Below, piece after piece: positions 1-12,239 of a stretch of DNA of 64,000 nt (the stretch's first letter is position 1; each line of letters starts with the position of its first letter). Where the stretch lies: contig JASXTE010000009.1 of NCBI GenBank assembly GCA_030280995.1, forward strand, positions 1,706,501-1,770,500. Direction: 5' to 3'. This DNA is from Hemileia vastatrix (taxonomy: Eukaryota > Basidiomycota > Pucciniomycetes > Pucciniales > Zaghouaniaceae). The notes below the pieces were generated by a model. That model was given only the letters and a program-made list of their open reading frames with translations, was not told the origin of the DNA and made no database searches. The position numbers and the translations under genes are program-made.

Positions 1-1080
1 TTTCATTTCCAAGTACTCTGAAATATCAATATCAAAAACATTAAGCATTTCTATAGCATGAAAAATTCTAGTGCTGATTTGAATAGAAGAACCTATCCTT
101 GTGAAGCCATGAATTTTGTGACATCTTGAGGTAAAATTCCTCAGTTGATTGGCAGGCCATAACGTCACTGTTATTCCATCAAAGTTGATTTTACTTCGAA
201 TTTTGGGAAACATAAGTTCTCCACCTGTTTGTTGTGGTTGGGTCTTATCGTACTTTATATGAATGGTAATGTTTTCTGTATCTTTAGGAAAAAATATTCC
301 TAAAGTATACTCACATGCATCCTTATCACAATGAACCTCATTGGAGAACCCATTACCATTTGCTCCAGATGTCCAAGTTAAACTACTAGCAAACGGTACA
401 CCCTCTTCTTCACTATAAACTTTTGAAAATCCAGGAATACCAAGTTTTGCACAAAGATTAGTTGCCTTGTTGTACTTTACATATGATATTTTTTTAAAAA
501 AAATTTCAAAGTACATTTCAATCCTCTTCATTCATTTTTCATACTCATCCATGCATACAATATTATCAGTGTATTCATCTGCAAGTAAAAGCATTCAAAA
601 ATTCAGTATTTAAATTAAAAAAAGTGATACTTACGAATATATAAAGATTTCTTCCTATCTAAAATAAAGCCACCACCAAAAAAATTTCTAAAACCACCAG
701 CTCTTTGATGATAACCAATATTTGTAATTTCATTTTTGCAGTAAGATCCATAATGCATTGCACCGTAGCTTCTAACATATCTAGTTCTTTGAGCTCATGA
801 ATTTCAAAAGTCTGCACAAGAACATTAGGTATTAAGACACCTTTTTGTTTATAAATACTACAACCAGGAAAAAATTGTAATAATTATTGCAATCTGTCAT
901 TTTATTTGCATAGTATCGTGCATAGAAATGTGGCTTCTTCCCATTTTTATCCATTCCAAGAGTGTTTACAAGTTTCATTCCGGTAGCAATGTCTTTTGCG
1001 CACCTATTGTTAGAGTTCTTCCCTGGGATTTTTTTCTTCAAATTTTTACTCATTGATGGTTCGATCCTAAGAGAATTCAA
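1..1080 (-). pseudogene. Tet-like 2OG-Fe(II) oxygenase, decayed, runs off the window start
   Basis: Reading the minus strand from about 1080 down gives a protein that I recognise as the Tet/JBP-like 2OG-Fe(II) oxygenase family that is greatly expanded in rusts. Seen: a segment ending SYGAMHYGSY, a 56-nt intron (donor GTAAGTAT at 634, acceptor CAG ending at 579), then LTWTSGANGNGF followed by SNEVHCDKD with the HxD iron ligands, a GGELMFP segment, and FTRIGSSIQI with a likely 2-oxoglutarate arginine. Breaks: an in-frame TGA at 534-532 where relatives, from memory, have Trp, and frame changes between about 730 and 870. The position where the family has the second iron-binding His (HxT) reads NFT. 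The reading frame is still open at base 1, so the C-terminus lies outside. Such proteins act on modified DNA bases in other lineages; activity here is unlikely. Confidence 0.72.
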
Positions 1081-1302
1081 TTTTGATTTAAAATAGAAAA
1101 AAATTAAAAATTAGAAAATAGTTACAGAATTTCAATTATCAGTCAATGATACCTTTAACTTTATCATATCTTTAATATTAGAAATATAAAATTAGTATAT
1201 CTACATAATTGTAAGTTTATACACTTTTTCTTTATTTCAAATATTAAGAATGTGTTTAAAAGGTATACTATATTAAATTATACATATAAACAGTATAGCT
1301 TT

Positions 1303-1331
1303 ATCCTGTATGCATTCAGGAAGTACAGGAT
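1303..1331. repeat. Hairpin repeat, copy 1 (ATCCTGTA / TACAGGAT)
   Basis: A perfect 8-bp stem encloses a 13-nt loop. The core CCTGTATGC, TTCAG, AAGTAC recurs at 6827-6853 and 6931-6957. The following AATATTAATAATATAATG segment is also found after the third copy. The rest of 1081-1376 is AT-rich and shows no gene. Confidence 0.6.
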
Positions 1332-1376
1332 TTGGCTCTACTCTTAATATTAATAATATAATGAAAGTATATCTCC

Positions 1377-1977
1377 TATTAAATTGATGATTTAATCTTA
1401 AAGATTGTTAATTTATTACTTCAAATTTAAACAGATTTCAATAAATAATTATTCACAAAAATATTCTTACTAACTGACTACTTAACAAGATCATGTGTAC
1501 TTATATATCTTTGAGTAAAAGTGCACGTGATGAGCTTTTCCCTTACAACATTTTTAATAACAATTAAGTGCTTTTGGATTTAAACTTTTCCACATAGTAT
1601 CTATACCTTTTATCCTTTTTACATTTAACTTTCCTACATCTATATCTTTGCGCTTATTTATCTTTTTACTTTTAAATATAAATTTGTAATGATAATATGC
1701 AAGGTTAATAGTTTTCTTCATTTTCTTATGTATAGCTTTTATCTCTTTTCTAAATTTATAGTGCTTAGTTTTTATCTTCCATTGTCACCTTAATACTTTT
1801 ACCTTTTTATCTATAATGTCACTTATCTTATTTATGTGCTTATCTTCATTGTAATCCATGAGAGAATAATATTCACTATCAGTCCCTTATTGTGAGTTTG
1901 TATTGTCGAGTTCTGAGTTATCTTGATATTGAGATGCCACGTGGATAAATGTGAGATTATCTTCTATTGTCTTAACA
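1377..1977 (-). repeat. copia 3' LTR
   Basis: Direct repeat of 6087-6687. Minus-strand start is TGTTAAGACAATAG, directly after the polypurine tract. It differs from the 5' LTR by scattered substitutions, one of which (TGG to TGA on the minus strand) breaks a chance reading frame present in the other copy. Confidence 0.85.
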
Positions 1978-3500
1978 CACCCCCTTCCACTGGTCATCTC
2001 ATAATCCCTCATTCCCATTTTTTCCATAAACTTGAAATGTTTGACACAGTCTAATGGTTTAGTGAAAATATCGGCTACCATTTTGTTTGTTGGAATATAT
2101 CCAATGATGATTTCTTTATTTTTAATTAGGTCTGTAATGTAATTGTAATGAGTTTCAATGTGCTTGGTTCTTGAGTGGAAAACTGGATTTTTTGATTTCT
2201 TTAATGCACTTTGATTATCGTTTTCAATTAATGTGGGTAGATTTATTTATTTCCTATCTCTATGAACATTTTCCACCACCATACTGCTTCCTGTGCTGCT
2301 GTCAAATAGGCTCTGAACTCCGCTTCTGTAGATGAAGCACTTATTGCCCCCAATTTCTTAATTTGCCATGAGACTGTACAATTATTTACCATAAACAAGT
2401 GGCCACTTGTGGATTTTCTTTTTTCATTTTTGGCCCACACTGAATCTAAAAATCCTCTTAATTGGCTACTGTCCTTAGTGTAGTATAATCCCCATTTTTC
2501 TGTTCCTTTTAAATACCTTAATACTCGCTTGAATGTTGTCCAGTGAGTGTGATTTACTTTTTCTAAGAATTGTGATAATATTCTTACACTGTATGCAATA
2601 TCTGGTCATGTGCATTGGGATAAATAGTTTAGCGATCCTATTGCTGAGCAATAATGTTTTCCTTCTAGTTTAAACTTATCGTTTTCTTTATCAGTTGATT
2701 TTTCCATTTTTATGTTAGCTTGCATTGGGGTTCCTCTTGTTTTAGCATCCTCTAATCCATACTCTTGTACCAAATTCTTAATGTAATGTTCTTGCAAAGA
2801 AAGATATTCCCGCCTGGCTCTATGGTTACTTTTATTCCTAACACATGTTGTATTATTCCGAGATCTTTTATTTTAAACTTTTCCTTTAATTTCTTTATGA
2901 TGTCATCACTGTTAGGTCCTACTAAAATCAAATCATCTACCCAAGCAAAAGCTAAGTCTCCATTTATATGGATAAACAAGCAGGGGTCTGCATCACTAAT
3001 TCTATAATTAATTCTAATGAGCCACTTGGACATGGTTAAATACCACCCCCTCGCTGCTTGTTTTAGCCCATAGAGTGTCTTTTTTAGTTTTAAAATGTAT
3101 TTATCCGGTTCTTTTATTAAATCTTCTTTGTATTCATTATTGTAAGCTTCTTGTTTTGTTTATCTCAGCCATTCTGAAAAACCTTCTGGTATTTTAATGT
3201 ATACTGCTTCATCATCACTTAGTTTCGAATTTTGGTATGAAGTGACAAAAGATGCTTGTCTGGGCTTCTTTTTAGTAACTACCGCATGATTGAGTAGAAA
3301 TCACATTGTACTTATTCTTCCAGTTGGTGAAAAGGTCTCTTCAAAATCAATACCCTCTTTTTGTTTAAAACCTCTTGCTACACATCTGGCTTTGTATTGT
3401 TGGAGTTCTCCATCTGCATTAATTTCTTATTGAGTACCCACCTAGTCGTTATTTTGGTTTTACTGTTGTCCTTTTTATTATTTGGAATTATCTCAAACAC
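1978..3500 (-). pseudogene. copia reverse transcriptase and RNase H, broken
   Basis: Minus-strand pieces in several frames show the end of a copia polyprotein. TRWVLNKK near 3450 marks the RT start. The active-site box reads WVDDLILVG near 2935 (usually YVDD), followed by LKEKFKIKDLG. The RNase H part has STSGHLF and SASSTEAEFRA (2243-2440), and the C-terminal DIFTKPL appears at 2050-2075. Multiple stops and at least three frame changes separate the pieces. Gene order and motifs make the assignment firm; function is lost. Confidence 0.82.
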
Positions 3501-4690
3501 TCCATTCTTCAGAATAGAGTCATATTCTTTGAATATGGCCCTTTCCAGCTTATCCATTCTTTGGATCCTCTTTCCTCTTTGTAGCTTTCAGGCATTATAA
3601 CATTCTCCCTAACACAAGTTTCCATTACCATCACTTCTAAACTTATTTCATCTTTGTTCTTGTCTTCTGCTGCTTCTTTTTCTATCTCCGCTATGTAATT
3701 TTGTAGGTTTCCATATCTCTCTGGTTTTTTCTTAATTCTTATTGATATTCTTTCCTCCACTATTTCTTCTTCCTCTTGATTAAGTTGTTCTTCTGGCGCT
3801 TCTGATACTTCTCTTTCTTTATCTTCAATACTTGCTTCAATTTTACTCATTGTTATCTCCTCATTCATTTCTCTTATTTTCATATTTGCTACTATATCCC
3901 TTGTTCTTAGTATGATTCCCTTTTCTTGGTCCCACACTCTGTATACGCTACTGTGGTTTTCTTTTATTCCTACTATAATTCCTTTCTTGCATCTCAGATC
4001 CATCTTTCCAACTTTTTGATAATGATGTATACTGTACCACACCTCCTCACCGAACTCTTGTATATTATCTGTTCTAGGTTCTTCCTTCCATAGATTTTTA
4101 TAGGGCTCCGACTTGCCTGTTCTGTTATATAAGTAGGCTGCAGTTGTCATTGCCTCCGCCCATAAGCTCTTAGGTAAGTATTTTGCTATGATCATTGTTC
4201 TTGCCTTCTCAATAATGGTCCTATTCAGGCTTTCTGCTGACCCATTATTTTGTGGTGTGTTCAGTGTAGTTACTACATGAGTTATTCCTCGCTCTCTTAA
4301 CTACTGTTCTAGGCTCTCTACTATAAACTCTCCCCCTCTGTCACTGATTAGGCTTTTTACTATTATTCCTTTCTGCCTCTGTAACAGCTGTATCACTCCT
4401 TTGATTTCCTTTTCACTTTCACTTTTATATTTGAGAATTCTTATCCACACGTATTTAGTTGCTGTGTCAACAATGGTAAGTGCATATCTTGATTTTCCTA
4501 GGGATACTGGCGTTATTGGTCCCATCACATCCACTGCTAACTCTTCTCCCAGTATGTTTGTCTTATCTCTCTCTGTTTTGAATGATTTTCTTGTCTTTTT
4601 TTCCTTGCTTGCAGCTATCAAATTCTGTGCCATCACCAGGATGCCCTAATCTATTATGTTCACTTATTGATACATGAGCTTTTACCATTC
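3501..4690 (-). pseudogene. copia integrase, broken
   Basis: The N-terminal pre-integrase segment HNRLGHPGD is seen near 4645. The core follows with the catalytic Asp in VDVMGP, the second Asp in SDRGGEF and a Glu in NGSAESLNRTI near 4230. The tail is a charged linker rich in Glu and Lys (3509-4195). The core is interrupted after ESLEQ (stop at 4301-4303) and continues in the same frame, so this is mostly nonsense damage. Ty1/copia elements have integrase before RT, as here. Confidence 0.82.
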
Positions 4691-4808
4691 CTCTCTCCAG
4701 GTGTAAAAATGGTAAGTTGTTTCTTATTTTACCACTCATTAAAATTTTATTGTTTTTTCTTACTTTGAAATTTTCTTTCTCTGTCTTTACTACTTGCGCT
4801 CCCCCATT

Positions 4809-6045
4809 TCATATCAACACTTGTGAAACAAAACAGTACAGAAAATCAGGAATATAATATGCATTTCTGAACACTATCTTTTCTTTATCAGAATTATATA
4901 CTACTATGTCCGCTTTTCCTCTTATATCTACTGTTCTTCCAACTTCCCCAATATATACACTACCTTGAAAATCTTGAAAATATACAAAGTCTTCCTTCTT
5001 GTTAAACATATGTTCCGAGGCACCTGAGTCAAATAATATCTTGTTACTGGAGGTAAGACATATGTTATCTTTAACGGTTCCTATAAAAGAAAATTTTGGC
5101 ACCTCTTGGTTACAAACATAAATCTCGACATTGCTCCCATAGTCCTCCCCATAGAGAAACTTCTCCTTGTTGCCAAAAATCTCGAGCTCATAATAAATTT
5201 CTTGTTTCTTTTTTGGCCATTATTCACTACTCTCTTCATGACTAATAATTATCCTTCCAAGGAATGCCACACTATTTTCCCTCTTTAGCTTTTTTCGTGG
5301 CTTCAACTACATTGGCATTCTTTGGAGGCGCAAATTTATACTTACTCCAAGGTTTCTTACACTAATGAGCAGAGTACCCCATTATCCCACAATAGTAACA
5401 CTTCATGTTCCTCTTCGGGGCTGTATTAGTCATCATCGCAACATTTTCTCCTTTCCTAGCCGCAAATTGCTTACTATCCTTTTCAAGGGGTTTCAATACT
5501 TCCTTGAGTCCTAATACTTCTTCTCCTTGTATGAGTATCCTGATGAACGACTTGTATTACTTAGGTAATTTATGAAGTACTTGTAATGACAACACCTCAT
5601 CATTGATCTTCAAACCGGTGAGTTTTATTTTTCTGTTTTCTGTTCTTACCTCTTTAACAAATTGATTAACATTTGTGAATTCTATTCCCAACAATTCAGT
5701 GAATGCCATCATTCTTCCCTGCGCTTCTCCTCTGGCATATTTCTCTTTCAATAAATCCCAAACCATTTTCCCATCACCTTTCTTTTCTCCAAACAACTCG
5801 CTGGAAATCATGGCAACGTGGTCATTGTTGAGGCTTCAAATTATCAAGTTTTAGGCCTTTCTTTTTTGCTCCTCTACTTTTTCAGTGGACTTTCCGGTGA
5901 CATACTCTAAACATTTTACATTTTCTAGCTTGGCCTTAATGATGGTGGACCACACAAAGTAATTACTTTCATTTAAAAGACAACAGGGGTTGTTCCCATT
6001 ATTATTGTTGTTGAATTGGGACCTATTGTTTGGATGATGCCACAA
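4809..6045 (-). pseudogene. copia gag and protease, broken
   Basis: The gag N-terminus contains LNESNYFVWSTIIKAKLE, the usual copia gag opening, and continues through MVWDLLKEKYARGEAQ (5557-5811). Around 5370-5400 a zinc knuckle reads CYYCGIMGYSAH then a stop then C, so the His ligand is changed to Tyr and the repeat is interrupted. The protease at 4809-5102 has LFDSGASEHM with the catalytic DSG. A run of Asn codons lies near the gag start. Stops at 5851 and 5557 and a frame change before the protease break the frame. Confidence 0.8.
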
Positions 6046-6086
6046 GTGATTTTAAAGACTGATACAATTTGTTGGTACTGATAATG

Positions 6087-6687
6087 TATTAAATTAATGA
6101 TTTAATCTTAAAGATTGTTAATTTATTACTTCAAATATAAACAGATTTCAATAAATAATTATTCACAAAAATACTCTTACTAACTGACTACTTTAAAAGA
6201 TCATGTGCACTTATATATCTTTGAGTAAAAGTGCACATGATGCGCTTTTCCTTTACGACATTTTAAATAGCAATTAAGTGCTTTTGGATTTAAACTCTTG
6301 CACATAGTATCTATACCTTTTATCCTTTTTACATTTAACTTTCCTACATCTATAGCTTTGCGCTTATTTATCTTTTTACTTTTAAATATAAATTTGTAAT
6401 GATAATATGCGAGGTTAATAGTTTTCTTCCTTTTCTTATGTATAGCTTTTATCACTTTTCTAAATGTATAGTGCTTAGTTTTTATCTTCCATTGCCACCT
6501 TAATACTTTTATCTTTTTATCTATAATGTGACTTATCTTCTTTATGTGCTTATATTCATTGTAATCCATGAGAGAATAATATTAACTATCAGTCCCTTCT
6601 TGTGAGTTTGTATTGTCAAGTTCTGAGTTATCTTGAGATTGAGATGCCATGTGGATAAATGTGAGATTAGCTTCTATTGTCTTAAAA
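6087..6687 (-). repeat. copia 5' LTR
   Basis: Direct repeat of 1377-1977. Its inner edge (below 6087) reads CATTATCAGTACC on the minus strand; no standard tRNA primer site is obvious there. A 122-codon frame inside it is not kept in the other LTR. Confidence 0.85.
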
Positions 6688-6826
6688 GCTCCAATACACT
6701 AGTAATATTAAAAATTTAAAGAATTATCATATCCACATATATAAAATGAAAAATCTTGCTTTGACCAATATATTGACTTAGAGGATTATACTTCAATAAA
6801 TTATTAATTTTTAAATTGTAGAATTG

Positions 6827-6968
6827 TCCTGTATGCTTTCAGCAAGTACAAGATTTTGAAACAACTTAAAAGTCAATAAATTAAAGGTAAAGTACAATCA
6901 TTCTTATTATTATTAGGAAAAGCAAAACATTATCCTGTATGCGTTCAGAAAGTACGAGATGATGTTTT
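6827..6968. repeat. Hairpin repeats, copies 2 and 3
   Basis: Copy 2 (6827-6853) pairs TCCTGTA with TACAAGA imperfectly. Copy 3 has a longer outer stem, AAAACATTATC (6924-6934) with GATGATGTTTT (6958-6968), with one G-T pair in 11. The conserved part is the core near the loop, while outer arms differ between copies yet stay self-complementary. Confidence 0.55.
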
Positions 6969-8110
6969 ACTTTTCATATTAATAATATAATGGTTGAGAT
7001 AGTATTTAAGAAATTTAGAAAAATGATAAGCAAAACATGAACTTACATGTCTATAAAATCTTCTTCCTTTTGTAGCTGATTGATCAAAAATAATTTTAAA
7101 GTTTATTTTATAATCACTTTTTTAAAAAATAAATAGTTAGATAAATAAATTGAACATTTTTGATAAGGAATAAAAAAAAGAAAATTGACAAACAAATAAA
7201 AAACTTTAAGTTAACTGAAAAAGAATTTTTTGATAATGATTTGAAAGGGTACAGTAAAAGATACCTTAAAAATAAATTCCAAATTAGAATCATTAGATTA
7301 ACTTGTCAAAAGTTTATTAAAGAGTAACAAACCAAAACAATATGAAATGCATCAGCAATAAAAATTTGCTTACTGGTAATCGGATAAGGTCAAGAAAATA
7401 GTACCAATAAATCAAAATGATAAAGCAAAAATATGATCGATAACTTTTGAAAAAGTAAGTGAGACAGAGAAAGGAACAATAAGCTCAGTGGCAAACAGAT
7501 GTGGATATCATGAATTTTCACTGATCTCTTTTTCAAAAAAATACAGCTCTCCTAGTCATATGATAAACTTCATCTAAACTCCAAGAACAATGTTGCCAAG
7601 GCACTGTACGCAGCATGATCATTTTTTCCTATGCATATACTAATTCCAGCTAGAATTTACTTGGCTGCATGTTGTACAGATGAAGATTTATGGAACGCTT
7701 AAATTCACATCTAAAAAAAATCGACACCACATAACTCTAGCTACCATGTTTCATGTAGCTAAAAAACATACACTCATCACATTTAAATTTACATTACGTC
7801 AAAATTATTTCATTTTCAAATTTTTTTAAAGGGAACTATAATGTGCACCACCTATTTTCAAAATATGAACCTCCCCACCATATTAAATTGATAGATTTTT
7901 AATTGTGCAATTTTTTTTCCTTGACCTTTTTCCTGATCTTACTTGGCTCGAAATATCAAAACATGACCAATTTTGCTTTCAGCAACATTTGATTATGTTT
8001 CTATTTGTAACAATTGAAGGCCGTTTCTAACCATCTGTGGAACGTTGTATATCCTATTTGTACACATGTTTATTTATTTATGTATTTTAATTAAAAAAAT
8101 TACTTTTATT
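6969..8110. other. AT-rich spacer, no gene recognised
   Basis: No frame with family motifs, no long repeat and no RNA gene was seen on either strand. Confidence 0.5.
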
Positions 8111-8800
8111 GCAGCCAGATTTCTACTGGCTGCTTTTTGGAAGCCTTAATTTATGACCCAGGCCTTTGAAATTGGCTTGGGTCCCTTACATTTCAATTTA
8201 GTACTTCCAGCCAGGTTTCCCCTGGCTGGAAGTGTTGCTTTCAGGCAACCAAAGTTTCTAAAGCAACTTTGCTTGCTTATTTTTACATTCGCCACCCTCC
8301 CTGCCAATTTACTAGGCTGGGAGGTGGCCAAAACTGTATGCAACGGGCGTTTCTGCTGCAAGAAATGTGTGTTGAACACTTGCTTCCATATTTCATGCAG
8401 CTGAGTTGAAATCAGCTGCATGAGACATGGGAAGCACATGCAATGCATGTTGCATGCAGCAGAAATGTGCGTTGCATGCAGCAGAAATGCACGTTGCATG
8501 CAGCAGAAATGCGCACTGAATGCAGTGCATTGCACAGCCAGTTTTTTTTCTGGCTGTGCAATGCACACAGAGAAACCAAAGTCCCTGAAAGTGACTTTGG
8601 TTTCTAAAATGAAAGGATTTTCCCACCAGGTGCAAGGTGGAACAAAGTTGTTTGAAAGCAACTTCGGTCTTAAAAACATTAAAAATCATAAAAAAAAATG
8701 AGAAAGGTAGAAAACGAAACAAAAAAAAATTAAAACATGAGTATAAGAGAAAAAATAAGTACTAGTGATACCAAAAACCCAAGCCAATTTCATTTGGCTT
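8111..8800. repeat. Serial hairpin array
   Basis: About ten hairpins follow one another in 690 bp of locally GC-richer sequence. Examples with arms: 8111-8118/8126-8133 (8 bp); 8155-8164/8174-8183 (10 bp, one G-T); 8203-8215/8221-8233 (13 bp, loop TTTCC); 8291-8296/8323-8328 inside a longer imperfect stem; 8393-8404/8412-8423 (12 bp); 8525-8541/8550-8566 (17 bp, loop of eight T); 8571-8583/8593-8605 (13 bp); 8645-8650/8659-8664 (6 bp); 8781-8787/8794-8800 (7 bp). Stems differ in sequence, but CAGCCAG/CTGGCTG recurs. Loops are short, T- or A-rich. No protein family is visible in either strand. Origin unknown; a fold-back or hairpin-type mobile sequence is one option. Confidence 0.75.
8449..8514. 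repeat. 22-bp tandem repeat, three units
   Basis: Three adjoining units begin GTTGCATGCAGCAGAAATG and differ only in the last bases (TGC, CAC, CGC). TGCATGCA inside each unit is itself palindromic. It lies within the hairpin array. Confidence 0.8.
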
Positions 8801-11001
8801 AGTTATTTAATAATAATTTTTTTAATACATTAAATTGGAAATTCAAACACCATAAAATATAAGAAATTTTTTATATGAATATTGTAAATTTTATTTACCC
8901 CTTTCTCATAATTATATTCATAATTTTGTTTTTTAAATTTTGACTTTTAAGTTAATTTTTTGGAAATCCAAAATTAAATTTTCAACAAAATTTTTTAGTA
9001 AGGTAAAATACATTATAACTTTGACATTTTGTAATTAAATAATGAAAAAAAATTTAAATTTATTTAAAAAATATTTTTTTAGAGAAATACCAATATTTTA
9101 AGGCTAGAAATACTGTGCAAATTGTAAGTAAAAAAAATTATTTTTTTATGAGGGGTTATTACTATTTTTGTAAATATTTTTCAAAAACATTCATCAAATA
9201 CTGAATAAAATTACTTTGTAACTCAAATTTTTTGTAAAAAATTAAAATTGAAATAATAATATTGTTATATTTGATATAAAATTTGAATTGGTAATATTAA
9301 TGTCTCTTTAAGTAAATTTGAAAATCATAAAAAAAGACCATGTTGATAAGTACTTCATTTTTGATATTCAATGGTTATATGTATATCTTATATATATTTC
9401 TTGAGTGTTATTTTTATATACACTCAATAAAATTTGTAATATACAATGCCATTTAATCATTAATTATTGGTCAACTTAGTTATAACAACTTCATATTTAA
9501 TACCAGCCACTAGTATTTAGTTTTTAATTTAAAACTCCAATATAATATGAGAGTATCCTTATTCTGTCTGGATGTAATTAACAACAATAAAAGACCATAA
9601 ATGAGTGAATAATTTTTTACAATAAATAGTTGAAAAATAACCTATAAGAAATGATATGTTTATCAAAAAGAGTACATTAAAAAAATATAATTTTGAATTT
9701 TTTTTTGATACAATTTGGGTATTTAAATGAAAATTTAAATTATCAGACTTCAAAATGGATAAAATCTAAAAGTGGTGTTTATATAATAAGACTCATATAA
9801 AAAAAAGTATAAAAAATCTACTATGTAACTAAATTATTAAATATTAAGGTATTTTTAAAATTATTGAAAAACTTATTTTACAATTATAATGAAATCTAAA
9901 TGTGAAATTAATGGTGGGATAATAGTAAGACTATGTGGAAACACTTTAATTTATACATACTTTCAACTATGTTCAGATAAAAAAATTGGTAAAATTTTAT
10001 AATAACATCTAGTTTATAGTGATGCAATTTTATTTAGATCAAGAATAAATTTTTCTGAGGAAAACTATTTAAATTGAGATATGGCAATCTCCTTTCAAGA
10101 TATAGAATAATAATAAAAATTTAAAAAAATTATAATACGTATTCTTAATCACCATTTTTGAAAAGTCTCAAGAAGAAATCATTATAATATATTATTCATT
10201 TATTATATCATATGGAGCTTCAACTTGAAGTAGTGATGGGCAGCTTTGAACTTATGTTCTGAAAAACAAAAAAGTTAAAAAATATATAGTTATACTAATG
10301 AAAAAGCCAAAAATAAAAATACTATTATAAATTAATAAAGTAAAACTACATAAATTTTTTTGTGTTCTCATGATTCAAAGATACTATGTATGAATATACA
10401 CATGTTAAATCTAAACCAGCTTTCAGGCTAGTTTACAGGAAGAGCTATAAAGTTTCCTTAAACTCTAAAAATAACTTAAGCATTTTACTTCTTATTTTTT
10501 TCTTATTTTATTTCCAAAGTTGTTAGAGTTGCTTAAATTAGTACTTCTATCTAGATTGTAAGATATATAATTTTTTTTAAATACATGATTTATTGTTTAA
10601 AAAATCATATTATAAAGTTAAATAATTTATTTAATTTTCTAAAGCTTCATTTTCAAAGACACTACTCCATTTTCTATTATTTAACAAATATATAAATTGT
10701 GATAGATAAACTTTTAGAATTTTCTTTTTGATAGGGTCAAAATATATTGTGAAGATTTTCATCTAGAAATTCTTGTACTCTAAAATAAAATAATTTTCTT
10801 CCTTAAGTAAGCCTTTTCAAAAATATGAAAAAATAAACAAAAATATTAACTTATCTTATTTTTATTTTCTTTACTGGAATTTTTAGTTCAATCCCTTTTT
10901 TTGATATGACATTAGTTTAAAACCATGGTTAAATGCTACTATAAAATTAATTTTTATTTTATATATATATATATATATATATGAAATATTTAGAAGGTCA
11001 T
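8801..11001. other. AT-rich spacer with a TA dinucleotide run
   Basis: No gene seen. A TA microsatellite lies at about 10961-10982, close to the end of the chromovirus LTR. Confidence 0.5.
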
Positions 11002-12205
11002 TATTGGCCGGTCATCTAGAAGAAGGAGGAGGAGAAGGGGAAAAAGGGACAATAGAGAGGGAAGATAAGATATTATAAAGGTGGATAGTAATAAAATAAT
11101 ATATGTATCTTGAACAGAGAGGATGACAAGAGAGCTTGGAGACTTGACACAACTGTAAGGTTTTATTTAAATTAAAACAAATTTTTACTAGTAATTATGT
11201 TCAAAGCACGGAAATCAATGATAGTATTATTAAACTTAAAGCAACCTTTAAATATTTATATAGTATTATAATTGGAAATGTAGAACTAATAAGAATAGTA
11301 AATAAACGTAGTATATTTAAAATATATTTAAGTGAGTGTGTAATAAGTAATGTGCTACCAGAGAGGGTTCAAAAGCACTTTTATAGGCAAGAGGACATTC
11401 TGGAGTGTTCCAATAGTATGTACAAAAAAGTAAAATAATGTGAAACAATTAATTAAAAGAATCTAATTAAAAACTTAAAAAATAAATCTGTGAATAAACA
11501 AATATTTTTCCTATCAGAAATTTCTAAAAAAGAATAGAATTAATATAACAATTAACTACATGAGTATGAAAAATGAGAACTGTGAGAAAGAAATCTAAAG
11601 AAGGAATACAAATAGCTTAAAAGGTTGAATTAAAACAAAAGGAATTATTTTTACGCTTTTAATAAATCTTAATACAGTATAAGAAAAGGTAATTTAACTA
11701 TTTTAACTATTTCAAGTAATTCAATTCTTAAATTAATTGAAAAAACTAATTAATTTAATAAAGTAACTTATTTAAAATGAGAAAATAAATTTAATCATAT
11801 TAAATAATTTTTTTAATTAATTTAGTAATTTTAGTGACACAATTAAGGGTCAAGGAAGCGCCCAATATTTATGGATAGTATTATATGATAAGTTGTATTT
11901 AGTTTATATAAATTTTATTATTGAAATTGTAATTACAGTGTAACTTAAATTTACACTTATAATATAAATTTAGATAATTAATTTATACATACAAATTGTG
12001 CCAAGATATTATGAAATATAATATTTGTTTATGTAATAAAACTTATTTAATAATAAAATTAAGTATAGTAATTATTTTTATTTATTTATAAAGCATTTAT
12101 AATTTTATTTTAATAATTTTTTGTAATCACATAATGTTATTCCTTTATATGATTTCAGTAATTTATTATATAAATTACTCGGCTCCTGAGATAGCCTGGC
12201 TGACA
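11002..12205 (-). repeat. Chromovirus 3' LTR
   Basis: Matches 19048-19175 plus 32192-33267. A purine-rich tract on the minus strand (complement of CTCCCTCACTCT at 12206-12217) borders its upper end, as expected for the 3' LTR polypurine tract. Confidence 0.85.
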
Positions 12206-12239
12206 CTCCCTCACTCTAAAAAAAAACTATAAAAAAATG

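Larger units (their letters stand above)
1377..6687 (-). mobile_element. Ty1/copia LTR retrotransposon, decayed
   Basis: Two 601-bp direct repeats (1377-1977 and 6087-6687) align without net gaps and enclose gag-protease-integrase-RT-RNase H in the Ty1/copia order, all on the minus strand. The flanks TCTCC (1372-1376) and GCTCC (6688-6692) look like a 5-bp target duplication with one change. LTRs start TGTTAAGACA on the minus strand (the upper copy has lost the TG) and end AATA. A purine tract (GTGGAAGGGGG) lies just inside the lower LTR, which fixes the orientation. Coding is broken by many stops and frame changes, so the copy cannot be autonomous. Confidence 0.88.

Noticed and set aside
6060..6086. 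Copia primer site complementary to initiator tRNA-Met
   Set aside because: The sequence after the 5' LTR (CATTATCAGTACC on the minus strand) does not match the full or half tRNA pattern I know.
6201..6569. 122-codon minus frame inside the copia 5' LTR
   Set aside because: The other LTR has a stop at the matching place (TGA for TGG) and the composition is only Lys/Ile-rich, so this is a chance frame in an AT-rich repeat.
8146..8722. Frames of 109-177 codons on both strands in the hairpin island
   Set aside because: They follow from inverted and tandem repeats, overlap each other on both strands and show no family motif.
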